Source: Aminobacter aganoensis
GTDB taxonomy: Bacteria; Pseudomonadota; Alphaproteobacteria; Rhizobiales; Rhizobiaceae
DNA: 64,000 nucleotides
NCBI RefSeq assembly: GCF_014206975.1
Contig: NZ_JACHOU010000005.1
Location: forward strand, 186,001 to 250,000
Direction: 5' to 3'
In this document: piece after piece, positions 25,833 to 34,968 of the stretch
Layout: each line of letters begins with the position of its first letter
Position numbering within the stretch: the stretch's first letter is position 1
Position numbers and translations under genes: made by a program
The notes under the pieces: model-generated
The model's input: only the letters and a program-made list of their open reading frames with translations
Told to the model about the DNA's origin: nothing
The model's database searches: none

Positions 25833-26264
25833 ATGCCCGACAGCACTGCACAGAACGCCCAGCAGTCCGCCCCGCCGGTACTCGGCGGCCTGATCGCTTA
25901 CCTCGAAGTCGACGGCGCCAACAAGGCGGCCAAGTTTTACGAGCGCGCCTTCGGCGCAGAGACGGCCTTCGCCATCCCGCCGGACGAGCAGGGCCGGACG
26001 ATGCACATCCACCTCTACGTCAACGGCTCGTCGATGATGCTCTGCGACGCCTACCCCGAGCACGGCCACCCCCACGAGAAGGCGCAGGGCTATACCATGC
26101 AGCTCATCCTCGGCGACGACATCGACGCCTGGTGGAAACGCGCTGTCGACGCCGGCTGCGAGGTCGTGGTGCCGCTCGACGTGATGTTCTGGGGCGACCG
26201 CTGGGGCCAGTTGCGCGACCCCTTCGGCGTTGCCTGGGCGATGAACGCGCCGGTCAAGAAATAG
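25833..26264 (+). CDS. VOC-family protein (glyoxalase/PhnB-like)
   Basis: A 143-residue vicinal-oxygen-chelate fold protein. Signature pieces are GGLIAYLEVDGANKAAKFYERAFGAE, MHIHLYVNGSSMMLCDAYPEHG and LGDDIDAWWKRAVDAGCEVVVPLDVMFWGDRWGQLRDPFGVAWAM, which match the PhnB-like branch (each quoted piece here is a part of the same domain). These proteins include uncharacterised isomerases and resistance proteins; the activity cannot be assigned. A convergent terminator separates it from the Lrp gene. Confidence 0.87.
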   Translation: MPDSTAQNAQQSAPPVLGGLIAYLEVDGANKAAKFYERAFGAETAFAIPPDEQGRTMHIHLYVNGSSMMLCDAYPEHGHPHEKAQGYTMQLILGDDIDAWWKRAVDAGCEVVVPLDVMFWGDRWGQLRDPFGVAWAMNAPVKK

Positions 26265-26283
26265 CAGCCCCGAAAGCTGCGAG

Positions 26284-26307
26284 GCCCGTCCGCCCCGGCG
26301 GGCGGGC
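26284..26307. terminator. Bidirectional terminator between VOC and Lrp genes
   Basis: GCCCGTCCGCC pairs with GGCGGGCGGGC (one G-T wobble) over 11 bases with a tiny loop, followed by TTT on the plus strand. It separates two convergent genes. Confidence 0.65.
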
Positions 26308-26309
26308 TT

Positions 26310-26795
26310 TCACGCCAGCGGCACGGTCAGCCCGGCCTTGACCCTGTCCATCGCCACCAGCGTGCGGAACCGCCTGATGTTGGGATTGGCGAAGAACAGC
26401 CGCCGCGTCAGCGCCTCGTATTCGGCCATGCTTGCAACCGTGACCACCAGCACGAAATCGGCCTCGCCGGTGACGTAGTAGCACTGCTGCACCTCGGGAG
26501 CGGCGGCGAAGCTCGCCTTTGCCGCATCGAGCAGGTCGACGCGCTCGCTCTCCACCGCGATCTCGACGATGACGGTGATCGGCCGCCCGACCTTGTCGGG
26601 GTCGACCACAGCGACATTGGCGGCAATGACCCCGCTTTCCTCCATCCGCCTGATGCGTCGCTGCACCGCCGGCGCCGACAGGTTGACCGCCTTGCCGATC
26701 TCGCGCTGCGGCGTGGCATTGTCGCGTTGGAGAATGGCCAGGATCTTCAAATCGAAGTCGTCGAGACCGCCACTTGGCGTTGCCTGCCTGTTCAT
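26310..26795 (-). CDS. Lrp/AsnC-family transcriptional regulator
   Basis: A 161-residue regulator with an N-terminal winged helix (FDLKILAILQRDNATPQREIG, then VNLSAPAVQRRIRRMEESGVI) and a C-terminal RAM ligand-binding domain (ITVIVEIAVESERVDLLDA, CYYVTGEADFVLVVTVASMAEYE). Such proteins are amino-acid-responsive octamers. ATG at 26795 gives the usual length. It is divergent from diaminopropionate ammonia-lyase with about 100 bases between, so it probably controls that gene and itself, with an amino acid as effector. Confidence 0.92.
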   Translation of the reverse strand: MNRQATPSGGLDDFDLKILAILQRDNATPQREIGKAVNLSAPAVQRRIRRMEESGVIAANVAVVDPDKVGRPITVIVEIAVESERVDLLDAAKASFAAAPEVQQCYYVTGEADFVLVVTVASMAEYEALTRRLFFANPNIRRFRTLVAMDRVKAGLTVPLA

Positions 26796-26893
26796 GCCCC
26801 CTCGCGATACAAACTTGCGCCAACTGAGCCGGAATAGAGCGCTTTTCTCGCCGACGCTGCAATATAAATGCGCCGAACGAGGAGTCACCGACC

Positions 26894-28099
26894 ATGCTTA
26901 TCCGCAACCAGCATCCCGACTACGGCACGCCGCTCGAGCCGACCGACGCTGAAACCCTCGGCATCGAAGCTGCCGAGGCCGTCGAGCGCTTCCTGTCGCA
27001 CCGACCGAACCACAAGCCGACGCCGCTGCGGTCGCTGCCGGCTCTTGCGGATCAGCTCGGCCTTGGCGCCATCCATCTCAAGGACGAAGGCTATCGCCTC
27101 GGCCTCGGCAGCTTCAAGGCGCTCGGCGGTGCCTATGCTGTCATCCGCCTGGTGCTGGAGGAGGCGCAAAGGCAGCTCGGCCGCACGGTGGGCATGGACG
27201 ACCTGCACAACCCGGAGGTGGCGAAAATCTCAGCCTCCATGACTTTCGGCTGCGCCACAGACGGCAACCATGGCCGCTCGGTCGCGCAAGGGGCGCAGCT
27301 GGTCGGCGCCCGTTCGGTGATCTTCGTCCATGGCGGCGTCAGCGACGCGCGTGTAGCCGCCATCACCCGCTACGGCGCCGAGATGGTGCGTGTCGCCGGC
27401 ACCTATGACGATTCGGTCGCCGAGGCGGCAAGGGTCTGCGCCGAAAGAGGCTGGACCGTCGTATCCGACACGTCGTGGCCCGGCTACGAGCACATCCCCG
27501 GCCTGGTCATGCAGGGCTACACGGCGATCATGCGCGAGGCGCTGGAAAAGCTGCCACAGCCGCCGACCCATGTCTTCGTCCAGTCCGGCGTCGGCGGCAT
27601 TGCTGCTGCGGCCGCCGCCTACCTTTCGATCCGCTTCGGCGAAAAGCGCCCGACCTTCGTCGTCGTCGATCCGGCCCGCGCCGCCTGCATCTTCGAGACC
27701 GCGCGCACCGGCCGGCCGGTCAAGCTCGCCCATGGCGAGCCGACGGTCATGGCGATGCTCGAATGCTACGAGCCCTCGCCGCTTGCCTGGCGCATCCTGT
27801 CGCGTGTCGCCGACGCCTTCATGACCGTCGAGGACGAAACCGCTGTCGAGGTCATGAACCGCCTGGCCCGTCCGCTCGGCCACGACCCGGTGGTGGTCGC
27901 GGGCGAAAGCGGTGGCGCCGGCCTGGCCGGCCTGTTCACCGCCGCGCGCGACCCGGAAATGCGCGCCATGATCTGCCTCGATGCCACATCGCGCGTGCTG
28001 CTGGTGGTCACCGAAGGCGCCACCGACCCCGACCGCTACCGTGAACTCGTCGGCCTGCCGCCTGCCGACCTCGCCAGCGTCGCCATCGAGGGCAAGTGA
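26894..28099 (+). CDS. dpaL: Diaminopropionate ammonia-lyase
   Basis: A 401-residue PLP enzyme of fold type II that converts 2,3-diaminopropionate to pyruvate and ammonia. The PLP Lys is Lys75 in GLGSFKALGGAYA. TFGCATDGNHGRSVAQGAQ is the Asn/His substrate loop. The PLP-phosphate loop is VQSGVGGIAAA, and the C-terminal GESGGAGLAGL is typical of the YgeX-type group. GAGGAG precedes the ATG. The Lrp regulator next door is divergent and suits amino-acid catabolic control. Confidence 0.9.
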   Translation: MLIRNQHPDYGTPLEPTDAETLGIEAAEAVERFLSHRPNHKPTPLRSLPALADQLGLGAIHLKDEGYRLGLGSFKALGGAYAVIRLVLEEAQRQLGRTVGMDDLHNPEVAKISASMTFGCATDGNHGRSVAQGAQLVGARSVIFVHGGVSDARVAAITRYGAEMVRVAGTYDDSVAEAARVCAERGWTVVSDTSWPGYEHIPGLVMQGYTAIMREALEKLPQPPTHVFVQSGVGGIAAAAAAYLSIRFGEKRPTFVVVDPARAACIFETARTGRPVKLAHGEPTVMAMLECYEPSPLAWRILSRVADAFMTVEDETAVEVMNRLARPLGHDPVVVAGESGGAGLAGLFTAARDPEMRAMICLDATSRVLLVVTEGATDPDRYRELVGLPPADLASVAIEGK

Positions 28100-28103
28100 C
28101 GGA

Positions 28104-28136
28104 CCTCACCTGCCCCCGTGGCGGGAGAAGGTGAGC
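28104..28136. repeat. Palindrome after the ammonia-lyase gene
   Basis: CTCACCT pairs with AGGTGAG around a GC-rich middle (GCCCCCG and GGCGGGAG). It looks like a degenerate copy of the palindromic repeats near 9.9 and 12.6 kb, and could also terminate transcription. Confidence 0.5.
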
Positions 28137-28206
28137 CAATCCCCGCCATGCTGGTGTAATGTCCGGACCGTATCAGCCGACATCCGCACCTGACATGAGG
28201 CCACCA

Positions 28207-29559
28207 ATGACCGTCTCTGTTCCCGTGGAAGCTTCGTCCGGCGCGCAGTTTCCATCCGATGCCGAGATCAGGCGCATCCTCGCCGAGCGCATCGACCAGC
28301 AGCGCCAGAGCCTCGGCATCGTCGTCGGCACCTTCGGCGCGGCGGGGCGCCGCGTCATTGCCCATGGCCAATTCGGCGCCTTCCATGCCCGGCCGGTCGA
28401 CGGCGACACCGTCTTCGAGATCGGCTCGATCACCAAGGTGTTCACCACGCTGCTGCTCGCCGACATGGCCGGGCGCGGCGAGGTCCGCCTCGACGATCCG
28501 GTCGCCGGCCAGCTGCCGGCAGGCGTCACCGTGCCGGAACGCGGCGGCCGGCAGATCACCCTTGTCGACCTGGCGACGCATATGTCGGGACTGCCCCGCC
28601 TGCCCGACAACTTCGATCCCGCCGACCCCGAAAACCCCTATGCCGACTACACCGTCGAGCAGCTCTACGCGTTCCTGTCCGGCTATGACCTGCCCCGCGA
28701 CATCGGCAGCCAGTTCGAATATTCGAACCTTGCGATGGGCCTGCTGGGGCATGCGCTCGCGCTGCGCGCCAGCACCGACTACGGGTCCCTGCTGCGGGAG
28801 CGCATCCTTGCGCCGCTCGGCATGTCGTCGACGGCGGATGCCGTCCATGGCGACATGAAGAACCGGCTGGCCAACGGTCATGACGACACGCTCGCCCCCG
28901 TCTCCTGCTGGGACCTGCCGACGCTGGCCGGTGCCGGCGCACTTCTGTCGACAGCCAACGACCTGCTGAATTTTCTCGAGATGCTGCTCGGTGCGCGCCC
29001 CTCGCCGCTGTCCGCTGCGCTCGCCACCACCCTGGCGACGCGCCGTCCGACCGGCCACGGCAACGACGAGACCGGGCTCGGCTGGGTCATTTCCGGCAGC
29101 GGCGACGACCAGATGGTCTGGCACAATGGCGGCACCGGCGGCTTTCGGTCCTTCCTCGGCTTCCTGCCGGCCAAGGGCATGGGTATCGTTGCCCTGTCTA
29201 ACACCTCGACCGAGGTCGGCGTCGACGATATCGGCGCCCACCTGCTCGATCCGGGCAACCCGCTCGCCCAGCCGCCCAAGATGCGCGTTGCCGTGACCGT
29301 CGATCCGGCGATCTATGACGGTTATGTCGGCGAGTACCCATTGGCCCCCGACTTCGTGCTGACCGTTACGCGGGAAGACGACGGCCTGTTCGTGCAGGCG
29401 ACCGGCCAGGGCAAGGCCGAGGTCTATCCGGAAAGCGAGGTGCATTTCTTCTACAAGATCGTCGATGCCCAGATCACCTTCGAGGCGGGCGCCGACGGCC
29501 GGGCCAAAGGCCTGACGCTGCACCAGAACGGCCGCGACATGCCGGCACCGCGTGCCTGA
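28207..29559 (+). CDS. Serine hydrolase of the class C beta-lactamase/DD-peptidase family
   Basis: A 450-residue beta-lactamase-related protein. The catalytic SxxK motif is Ser74-Lys77 (SITK). The YxN motif is in FEYSNLAMG. HNGGTGGFRSFLG serves as the KTG-like third motif. About 100 C-terminal residues form a second beta-rich domain (TVDPAIYDGYVGEYPLAPDF). No signal peptide is seen, unlike AmpC, so it is probably a cytoplasmic esterase or peptidase. The ATG at 28207 is preferred because GAGG lies 6 bases upstream; starts at 28159 and 28195 are alternatives. Confidence 0.88.
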   Translation: MTVSVPVEASSGAQFPSDAEIRRILAERIDQQRQSLGIVVGTFGAAGRRVIAHGQFGAFHARPVDGDTVFEIGSITKVFTTLLLADMAGRGEVRLDDPVAGQLPAGVTVPERGGRQITLVDLATHMSGLPRLPDNFDPADPENPYADYTVEQLYAFLSGYDLPRDIGSQFEYSNLAMGLLGHALALRASTDYGSLLRERILAPLGMSSTADAVHGDMKNRLANGHDDTLAPVSCWDLPTLAGAGALLSTANDLLNFLEMLLGARPSPLSAALATTLATRRPTGHGNDETGLGWVISGSGDDQMVWHNGGTGGFRSFLGFLPAKGMGIVALSNTSTEVGVDDIGAHLLDPGNPLAQPPKMRVAVTVDPAIYDGYVGEYPLAPDFVLTVTREDDGLFVQATGQGKAEVYPESEVHFFYKIVDAQITFEAGADGRAKGLTLHQNGRDMPAPRA

Positions 29560-29574
29560 CCGCCCGTGATGCAA

Positions 29575-29600
29575 AAAAGCCGCCCCGAGGGGCGGCTTTT
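29575..29600. terminator. Bidirectional intrinsic terminator
   Basis: AAAAGCCGCCCC pairs perfectly with GGGGCGGCTTTT around a GA centre, leaving A and T runs at both sides. It separates the serine hydrolase from the convergent RND pump gene. Confidence 0.85.
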
Positions 29601-29622
29601 CTGTGCCTTGGCGTAACTGGCC

Positions 29623-32600
29623 CTATTCCGCCGCCAGGGCCGGCCGGTGGGCGATCTCGGCGACATTGCCCTGATCCTCACCCTCTGGCTCTGCCGGCTT
29701 CTGCTTAGGCTCGCGGCCGAAGAACAGCGCATACCCCGCCGGCAGCACCAGGATGGTCAGGACGGTCGCCACCAGGATGCCGCCCATCATGGCGTAGGCG
29801 AGCGGGCCCCAGAACACGCCGCGCGAGATCGGGATCAGCGCCAGCACCGCCGTCATCGCCGTCAGCATGATCGGCCGGAAGCGCCGCACCGCCGCCCCGA
29901 TAATCGCCTCGTAGCGCTCCATGCCGGCAGCGATGTCCTGGTCGATCTGGTCGACCAGGATGATCGAGTTGCGGATGATGATGCCGAGCAGCGCGATCAC
30001 GCCGAGGATGGCGACGAAGCCGAAGGGCGCGCCCGATATCAGCAGCGCCGCCGCCGCCCCGATGATGCCGAGCGGACCGGTCGCCAGCACCAGCATCGCC
30101 TTGCCGAAGTGCTGCAGCTGCACCATCAGCAGAAGCACGATGACCAGCAGCATGACCGGCGCCTTGGCGGCGATCGAGGCCTGGCTTTCGGCCGCATCCT
30201 CGGCGCCGCCCTGGATCTCGACCTTGTAGCCGGGCGCCAGGCTGTCGCGCAGCGGCTTGAGCTCGTTGAACAGCTTCATCGTGACGTCGTTCGGCTGCAC
30301 GCCGTCCGGCAGCGTTGCCCTGACCGTGATCGTCGGCAGGCGGTCGCGCCGCCATTCGATGCCCTGCTCCATGACGGGCAGCACCTTGGCCACCTGCGAC
30401 ACCGGCACGAAGCCGCCGAAGTCGGTCGGGATGTAGACCGAGTTGACCGCCGACAGCAGCTGGCGATTGGCCGCCGGCTCGCGGGCGACGATCGACACCG
30501 TCTCCTCGCCGTCGCGGAAATCGTCCAGCGGCGCGCCCTGCATCGTCGCCTGCAGCATCTGGCGGATGCGCTGCGAGGAAACGCCCAGCGCACGCGCCCG
30601 GTCCTGGTCGATCACCAGCTTCATCGCCGGTACCGGCTCCAGCCAGTCGTCATGGATGGCGTCGAGCTGTGGCGTCGCCGCGAACTTGGCCTTCACCTCG
30701 TCGGCGATGCGGCGCACTTCGGTCCGGTCGGGGCCGACGACGCGCAACTGCACCGGCCAGCCCGTCGGCGGCCCGAGGAACAGGCGGTCGACCTTGCCGC
30801 GGATCGAGGGGAAGTCCTCGGCCAGGATGCAGCGCAGCTTGACGATCAGCCTTTCGCGCGCCGGCTCGTCATTGGCCATGATCAGCAACTGGGCGAAGTT
30901 CGGATTGCGCAGCTGTTGGTCGAGCGGCAGGAAGAAGCGCGGCGCGCCCTCGCCGATATAGGTGGCGATGAACTTCTTGTCCGGATCGTCCATCATGCGC
31001 GCTTCCAGCGCCTCGGCCTGCTTCTCCACTTCCTTGATGCTGGTGCCTTCCGGCAGCCACAGGTCGACCAGGATTTCCGGCCGCGACGACTGCGGGAAGA
31101 AGTTCTGCGGGATGAACTGGAAGGCAAACAGGCTGCCGAAGAACGTCATCAGCGTCAGGGCGAGCACGATGAGGCGATGGCGCACGGCCCAGCTGACCGT
31201 CGCGCGCAGGCGCCGGTAGAAGCTGGTGTCGAAGGCGTCATGATGGCTGCCGGCATGCTTGCGCTGCTTGAGGATCATGTTGCCGAGCCACGGCGTGAAA
31301 TAGACCGCGACGAGCCACGAGATCACCAGCGCGATGCCGACGACATAAAACAGCGAGCGCACATATTCGCCCGCCGTCGACTCGGCAAAGCCCACGGGGA
31401 TGAAGCCGGCGGTGGTGATCAGCGTGCCGGTCAGCATCGGAAACGCCGTCGAGGTGTAGGCGAAGCTCGCCGCCTCGACCTTGACCAGCCCTTCCTCGAG
31501 CTTTCGTTCCATCATCTCGACGACGATCATGGCGTCGTCGACAAGCAGCCCGAGCGCGATGATCAGCGCCCCGAGCGAGATGCGCTGCAGGTCGATGCCA
31601 AGCTCGTACATGATGGCGAAGGTGGCGGCGAGGACCAGCGGGATGGTGATCGCGATCACCAAGCCGGAGCGCCAGCCGATCGACAGGAACGACACCACGA
31701 GCACGATCAGCAGCGCCTCGACCAGCGCCTTCATGAACTCGCCGATGGCCTCGGTGACGACCTCCGGCTGGTTGGAGATCTGGTCGACGGAGACGCCGTA
31801 GGGCAGCGATTCCTCGAAGCGCTTGTAGGTCTCCTCGACGGCGTGGCCGACGTCGGTGACCTTGAAGCCCTTGGCCATCACCACGCCGACCTGGACGCTG
31901 TCCTGGCCGTTGTAGCGGAACTTGCGCTGGTAGGGATCCTCGAGGCCGCTGGTCACGGTGGCGATGTCGCCGAGCCGGGTGATCTGGTTTCCGGCGCGCA
32001 GGCGCAGTTCGCGGATGTCGGCTGTCTTGGAAAGATCGCCCTCCACCGAGATGCGCACCGAATGCGTGCCGGTGTCGACGGCACCCGCCGGATCGATGTT
32101 GTTCTGGCCGGCGATGGTGTTGCGCACGTCGTTCAGCGTCAGACCGCGTTCGGCCAGCGCCTTGGAGGAGACGTCGATGTAGATGCGCTGCGGCTGGTCG
32201 CCGATGATGACCGCCTTCTCGACGCCCGGCGTCGTCAGCAGCATGTCGCGCGCCTTGATGGCGAACGCCTTCAGCTCGGGATAGCTGTAGCCCTCGCCGG
32301 CGATCGAATGCAGCGTGATGAAGGTATCGCCGAACTCGTCGTTGAAGAACGGCCCGAGCAGGCCCTGCGGCAGCTCGGAGGAGATGTCGCCGACCTTCTT
32401 GCGCACCTGGTAGAAAGCGTCCTTGACCTCGGCGGTGTCGGTGTCGCCCTTCACCTGGACGGTGATGATGGCGCTGCCGGCGCGGGTGTAGGACTTGACC
32501 CAGTCGAGATGCGGCGTCTCCTGCAGCTTGCGCTCGATCTTGTTAACGACCTGGTCCTGCATCTCCTCGATCGAGGCGCCGGGCCAGATCGCCTGCACCA

Positions 32601-32766
32601 CCATGACGCGGAAGGTGAATTCCGGATCCTCGCTCTGGCCCATGCGCATCAGCCCGAGCGCGCCGGTGATGATGATCAGGCCGAACAGGAACCGCGCGAT
32701 GCTCGGATGCCCGATCGCCCAGCGCGACAGGTTGAAGGGCTTCTTGTCCTGGCTGGACTTTTCCAT
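29623..32766 (-). CDS. RND-family efflux transporter permease subunit
   Basis: A 1047-residue inner-membrane pump with the AcrB-like layout of two repeats, each with one helix, a large periplasmic loop and then six helices. The start helix is IARFLFGLIIITGALGLMRMG. The proton-relay helix segment LGLLVDDAMIVVEMMERKLEEG contains the paired acidic residues of RND pumps. The second half repeats the pattern near FVAILGVIALLGIIIRNSIILVDQ. Substrates are unknown. It is the last gene of a TetR-adaptor-pump operon; no outer-membrane channel gene is present, which is common in alphaproteobacteria. Confidence 0.93.
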   Translation of the reverse strand: MEKSSQDKKPFNLSRWAIGHPSIARFLFGLIIITGALGLMRMGQSEDPEFTFRVMVVQAIWPGASIEEMQDQVVNKIERKLQETPHLDWVKSYTRAGSAIITVQVKGDTDTAEVKDAFYQVRKKVGDISSELPQGLLGPFFNDEFGDTFITLHSIAGEGYSYPELKAFAIKARDMLLTTPGVEKAVIIGDQPQRIYIDVSSKALAERGLTLNDVRNTIAGQNNIDPAGAVDTGTHSVRISVEGDLSKTADIRELRLRAGNQITRLGDIATVTSGLEDPYQRKFRYNGQDSVQVGVVMAKGFKVTDVGHAVEETYKRFEESLPYGVSVDQISNQPEVVTEAIGEFMKALVEALLIVLVVSFLSIGWRSGLVIAITIPLVLAATFAIMYELGIDLQRISLGALIIALGLLVDDAMIVVEMMERKLEEGLVKVEAASFAYTSTAFPMLTGTLITTAGFIPVGFAESTAGEYVRSLFYVVGIALVISWLVAVYFTPWLGNMILKQRKHAGSHHDAFDTSFYRRLRATVSWAVRHRLIVLALTLMTFFGSLFAFQFIPQNFFPQSSRPEILVDLWLPEGTSIKEVEKQAEALEARMMDDPDKKFIATYIGEGAPRFFLPLDQQLRNPNFAQLLIMANDEPARERLIVKLRCILAEDFPSIRGKVDRLFLGPPTGWPVQLRVVGPDRTEVRRIADEVKAKFAATPQLDAIHDDWLEPVPAMKLVIDQDRARALGVSSQRIRQMLQATMQGAPLDDFRDGEETVSIVAREPAANRQLLSAVNSVYIPTDFGGFVPVSQVAKVLPVMEQGIEWRRDRLPTITVRATLPDGVQPNDVTMKLFNELKPLRDSLAPGYKVEIQGGAEDAAESQASIAAKAPVMLLVIVLLLMVQLQHFGKAMLVLATGPLGIIGAAAALLISGAPFGFVAILGVIALLGIIIRNSIILVDQIDQDIAAGMERYEAIIGAAVRRFRPIMLTAMTAVLALIPISRGVFWGPLAYAMMGGILVATVLTILVLPAGYALFFGREPKQKPAEPEGEDQGNVAEIAHRPALAAE

Positions 32767-32888
32767 GGCCGTGGTTCCACGCTGGCGCAAACCGGCCTGT
32801 CAACGGCACCGGGACATGCGCAGGTTCAGGGTTCTGCAGCGTCCTGCGGCCCCATCGGCCGCACGGCGCCTCGGCAAAATGTTTGTCT

Positions 32889-34034
32889 TCAGCGAATGGC
32901 TGCGGTGGCGTCGTTCGACGCCGCGCGCTGTTCCGCCGTAGGCAGCTTGACCTTCAGGTTCTCGGTCATGAACTGCGTGCCGGCCGCAACGACGATGTCG
33001 CCCGGCTTCAGTCCGTCGGCCACCTGCACGCCGTCGGCGGCGAAGCTTGCCACGGTGATGCCGCGTGCATGCACCGTCTCCCGGTCGTTGTTGACCACCC
33101 AGACGATCTCCTTGCCGTCCTGCTTGGCCAGGGCGCCGAGCGGGATCGAGACGAACTGCCTGCCGCTGTCGACCGACGCCTCGATCGTGGCCGTCATGCC
33201 GAGCAGCACACGGGCATCGTCGGGCAGGCTGACCCGCACCGAGAAGGTCCGCGATTGCGGATCGGCACTGCCGGCGACCTCGCGCACCTTGCCGTCGAGC
33301 ACCAGGCCGTCGTCTGACCAGAAGCTGACCTTGACCGGCTTGCCCGGTTCGAACTGGGCGATCTCCAGTTCGGGCACAGCGATCTGCACCTCCTTGTCGC
33401 CATCGACCGCGACGGCAACGACGGGCGTGCCGGCACCGACCACCTGGCCGGTGTCGGCACTGACGGAGGTGACGATGCCGCTCTGGTCGGCACGAAGCTC
33501 GGCATAGCCGACCTGGTTCCTGGCCTGGCGCAGCGACGAAAGCGCTGCGTCGCGCTGCGACGATGCCTGCTTGTAGGCAAGGGCTGCCTGCTCGCGCTGG
33601 GCTTCCGAAGCGAACTTCTTGGCAAACAGCTGGTCGGCCCGCTCATCGGCCAGGCGTGCGGTCTCGACCTGCTTTTCGGCCGCCTGGAGGTTCGCCTCGG
33701 CGGTGCTCACGCCAAGCTGGTAGTCGGTCGGATCGATGCGGGCGAGCAGGTCGCCCGGCTTCACCTTGTCGCCGATATTGACCACCCGCTCGGTGATCTT
33801 GCCAGCGACGCGGAAGCCGAGATTCATCTCGGTGCGCGCCTTCACCGCGCCGGAATATTCGAGCTCGCGCGTGGCACCCGTGCTCGCGATCTCCACCACC
33901 TTGACAGGGCGAATGGCCTCGACGGTCTCAGTCTTGGCCTCGGAGCAGGCAGCGATGGCGCCACCGATCAGGACGACGGAAAAAACGCGCGCAAAGGGAC
34001 GCACCTTCGCAGCGAAGGTTTTGAACGAATGCAT
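32889..34034 (-). CDS. RND efflux periplasmic adaptor subunit (lipoprotein)
   Basis: A 381-residue membrane-fusion protein. An export signal ends in a lipobox-like IAAC (about residue 30). The order is barrel and lipoyl parts (VVNIGDKVKPGDLLARIDPTDYQ), a coiled-coil hairpin (AEANLQAAEKQVETARLADERA and AYKQASSQRDAALSSLRQAR), then the second lipoyl half (YAELRADQSGIVTSVSADTGQ) and beta barrel. It links the pump to an outer-membrane channel. It precedes the pump gene by about 120 bases. ATG at 34034 gives the signal; the frame is open further. Confidence 0.92.
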   Translation of the reverse strand: MHSFKTFAAKVRPFARVFSVVLIGGAIAACSEAKTETVEAIRPVKVVEIASTGATRELEYSGAVKARTEMNLGFRVAGKITERVVNIGDKVKPGDLLARIDPTDYQLGVSTAEANLQAAEKQVETARLADERADQLFAKKFASEAQREQAALAYKQASSQRDAALSSLRQARNQVGYAELRADQSGIVTSVSADTGQVVGAGTPVVAVAVDGDKEVQIAVPELEIAQFEPGKPVKVSFWSDDGLVLDGKVREVAGSADPQSRTFSVRVSLPDDARVLLGMTATIEASVDSGRQFVSIPLGALAKQDGKEIVWVVNNDRETVHARGITVASFAADGVQVADGLKPGDIVVAAGTQFMTENLKVKLPTAEQRAASNDATAAIR

Positions 34035-34087
34035 CGTTCGCACTCCTGGTTGTCTAGCGGATTTTGGACAGCGGCCCGGAAGCCGCC

Positions 34088-34696
34088 CTATTGCTTCAGC
34101 GCCTTGAGGGCGTATTCCGTGAGTTCCTCGAAGGTCGCGCGGTTCGGCTTGTTGACACACTGCGACACCATCTGCGGGTGGCAGAGCGTCGACGTGGCAG
34201 CGCCGAAACAGCGCGCGGCAATCCGGGGATCCTGCTGGGCGAACTCGCCGGTGGCGATGCCTTCGGCGATGACTTCCGCCATCAGGTCATGCAGCCGGTC
34301 GATATGCTTTTCGATGACGTGCCAGTCGCGCTCGAGCGCGACGATGACCATCTCGTGGACTTTTTCCTGGTCGAGCATGGTCTCGACGGTCAGATGGTGC
34401 TGCGCGTGGATGAAGCGGCGCAGGCGCTCCGTGGCGCTGCCCTCGGAATGCAGGATCTGGCACGCCATCTGGTAGACCGCCGCCAGCATGCGTCCGCAGA
34501 TCGCCTGGTGGATTTCCACCTTCGAGGCAAAGAAGCGGTAGATGTTGGCCGGCGACATGCCGAGGTCGCGGGCGATGTCGGCCACGTTCGTCTTGGCATA
34601 GCCGTAGTGCCGGAACAGCCGCTCGGCTGAATCAAGGATGCGCCCGACAGTTTCCTGTCGCGCCAGATCCACCGGGCTTTCGGCTACATCGTTCAT
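34088..34696 (-). CDS. TetR-family transcriptional regulator
   Basis: A 202-residue repressor-type protein. The N-terminal HTH is ILDSAERLFRHYGYAKTNVADIARDLGMSPANIYRFFASK, given here as its parts: an anchor helix, then the recognition helix near MSPANIYRFF. The rest is a helical ligand domain with several Cys and His. It is the first gene of the efflux operon, 53 bases before the adaptor gene, and probably represses it through the inverted repeat upstream. Confidence 0.92.
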   Translation of the reverse strand: MNDVAESPVDLARQETVGRILDSAERLFRHYGYAKTNVADIARDLGMSPANIYRFFASKVEIHQAICGRMLAAVYQMACQILHSEGSATERLRRFIHAQHHLTVETMLDQEKVHEMVIVALERDWHVIEKHIDRLHDLMAEVIAEGIATGEFAQQDPRIAARCFGAATSTLCHPQMVSQCVNKPNRATFEELTEYALKALKQ

Positions 34697-34711
34697 TTCG
34701 GGTCGCTCGTT

Positions 34712-34747
34712 TTACGACTGACGATTTTCAACTTTCGTCATTCGTAA
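34712..34747. promoter_or_regulatory. Inverted repeat upstream of the TetR-efflux operon, candidate operator
   Basis: TTACGACTGACGA (34712-34724) and TCGTCATTCGTAA (34735-34747) match as reverse complements at 12 of 13 positions, with a 10-base spacer. They lie 15-50 bases upstream of the TetR gene start. More ACGA/TCGT half-sites follow to about 34770. Confidence 0.6.
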
Positions 34748-34968
34748 TCCGTAAATCGTCGCTCGTCAATCGGAATTGTGCGCCGCACCCTCGACGAAAG
34801 TCACGCGATTGCCGGCAACCGCTCGTTATGCCCGTTATGGAAGCCTCGGTTTTCTGCTAGAATACGGGGCTTCAGGGGACGGAGCCGAACGTTCCGGCGT
34901 GGCTGTTCCAGCAGCCGGGGACGAACCTGCAAACGACTTGCCGAGCTTGCAAACGCAAGGAGGTAACG

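Noticed and set aside
29647-33507. A 1286-codon open frame on the plus strand opposite the RND pump and adaptor
   Set aside because: It is the complement of two well-recognised genes and has no domain; its His/Asp/Arg-rich composition is that of a shadow frame.
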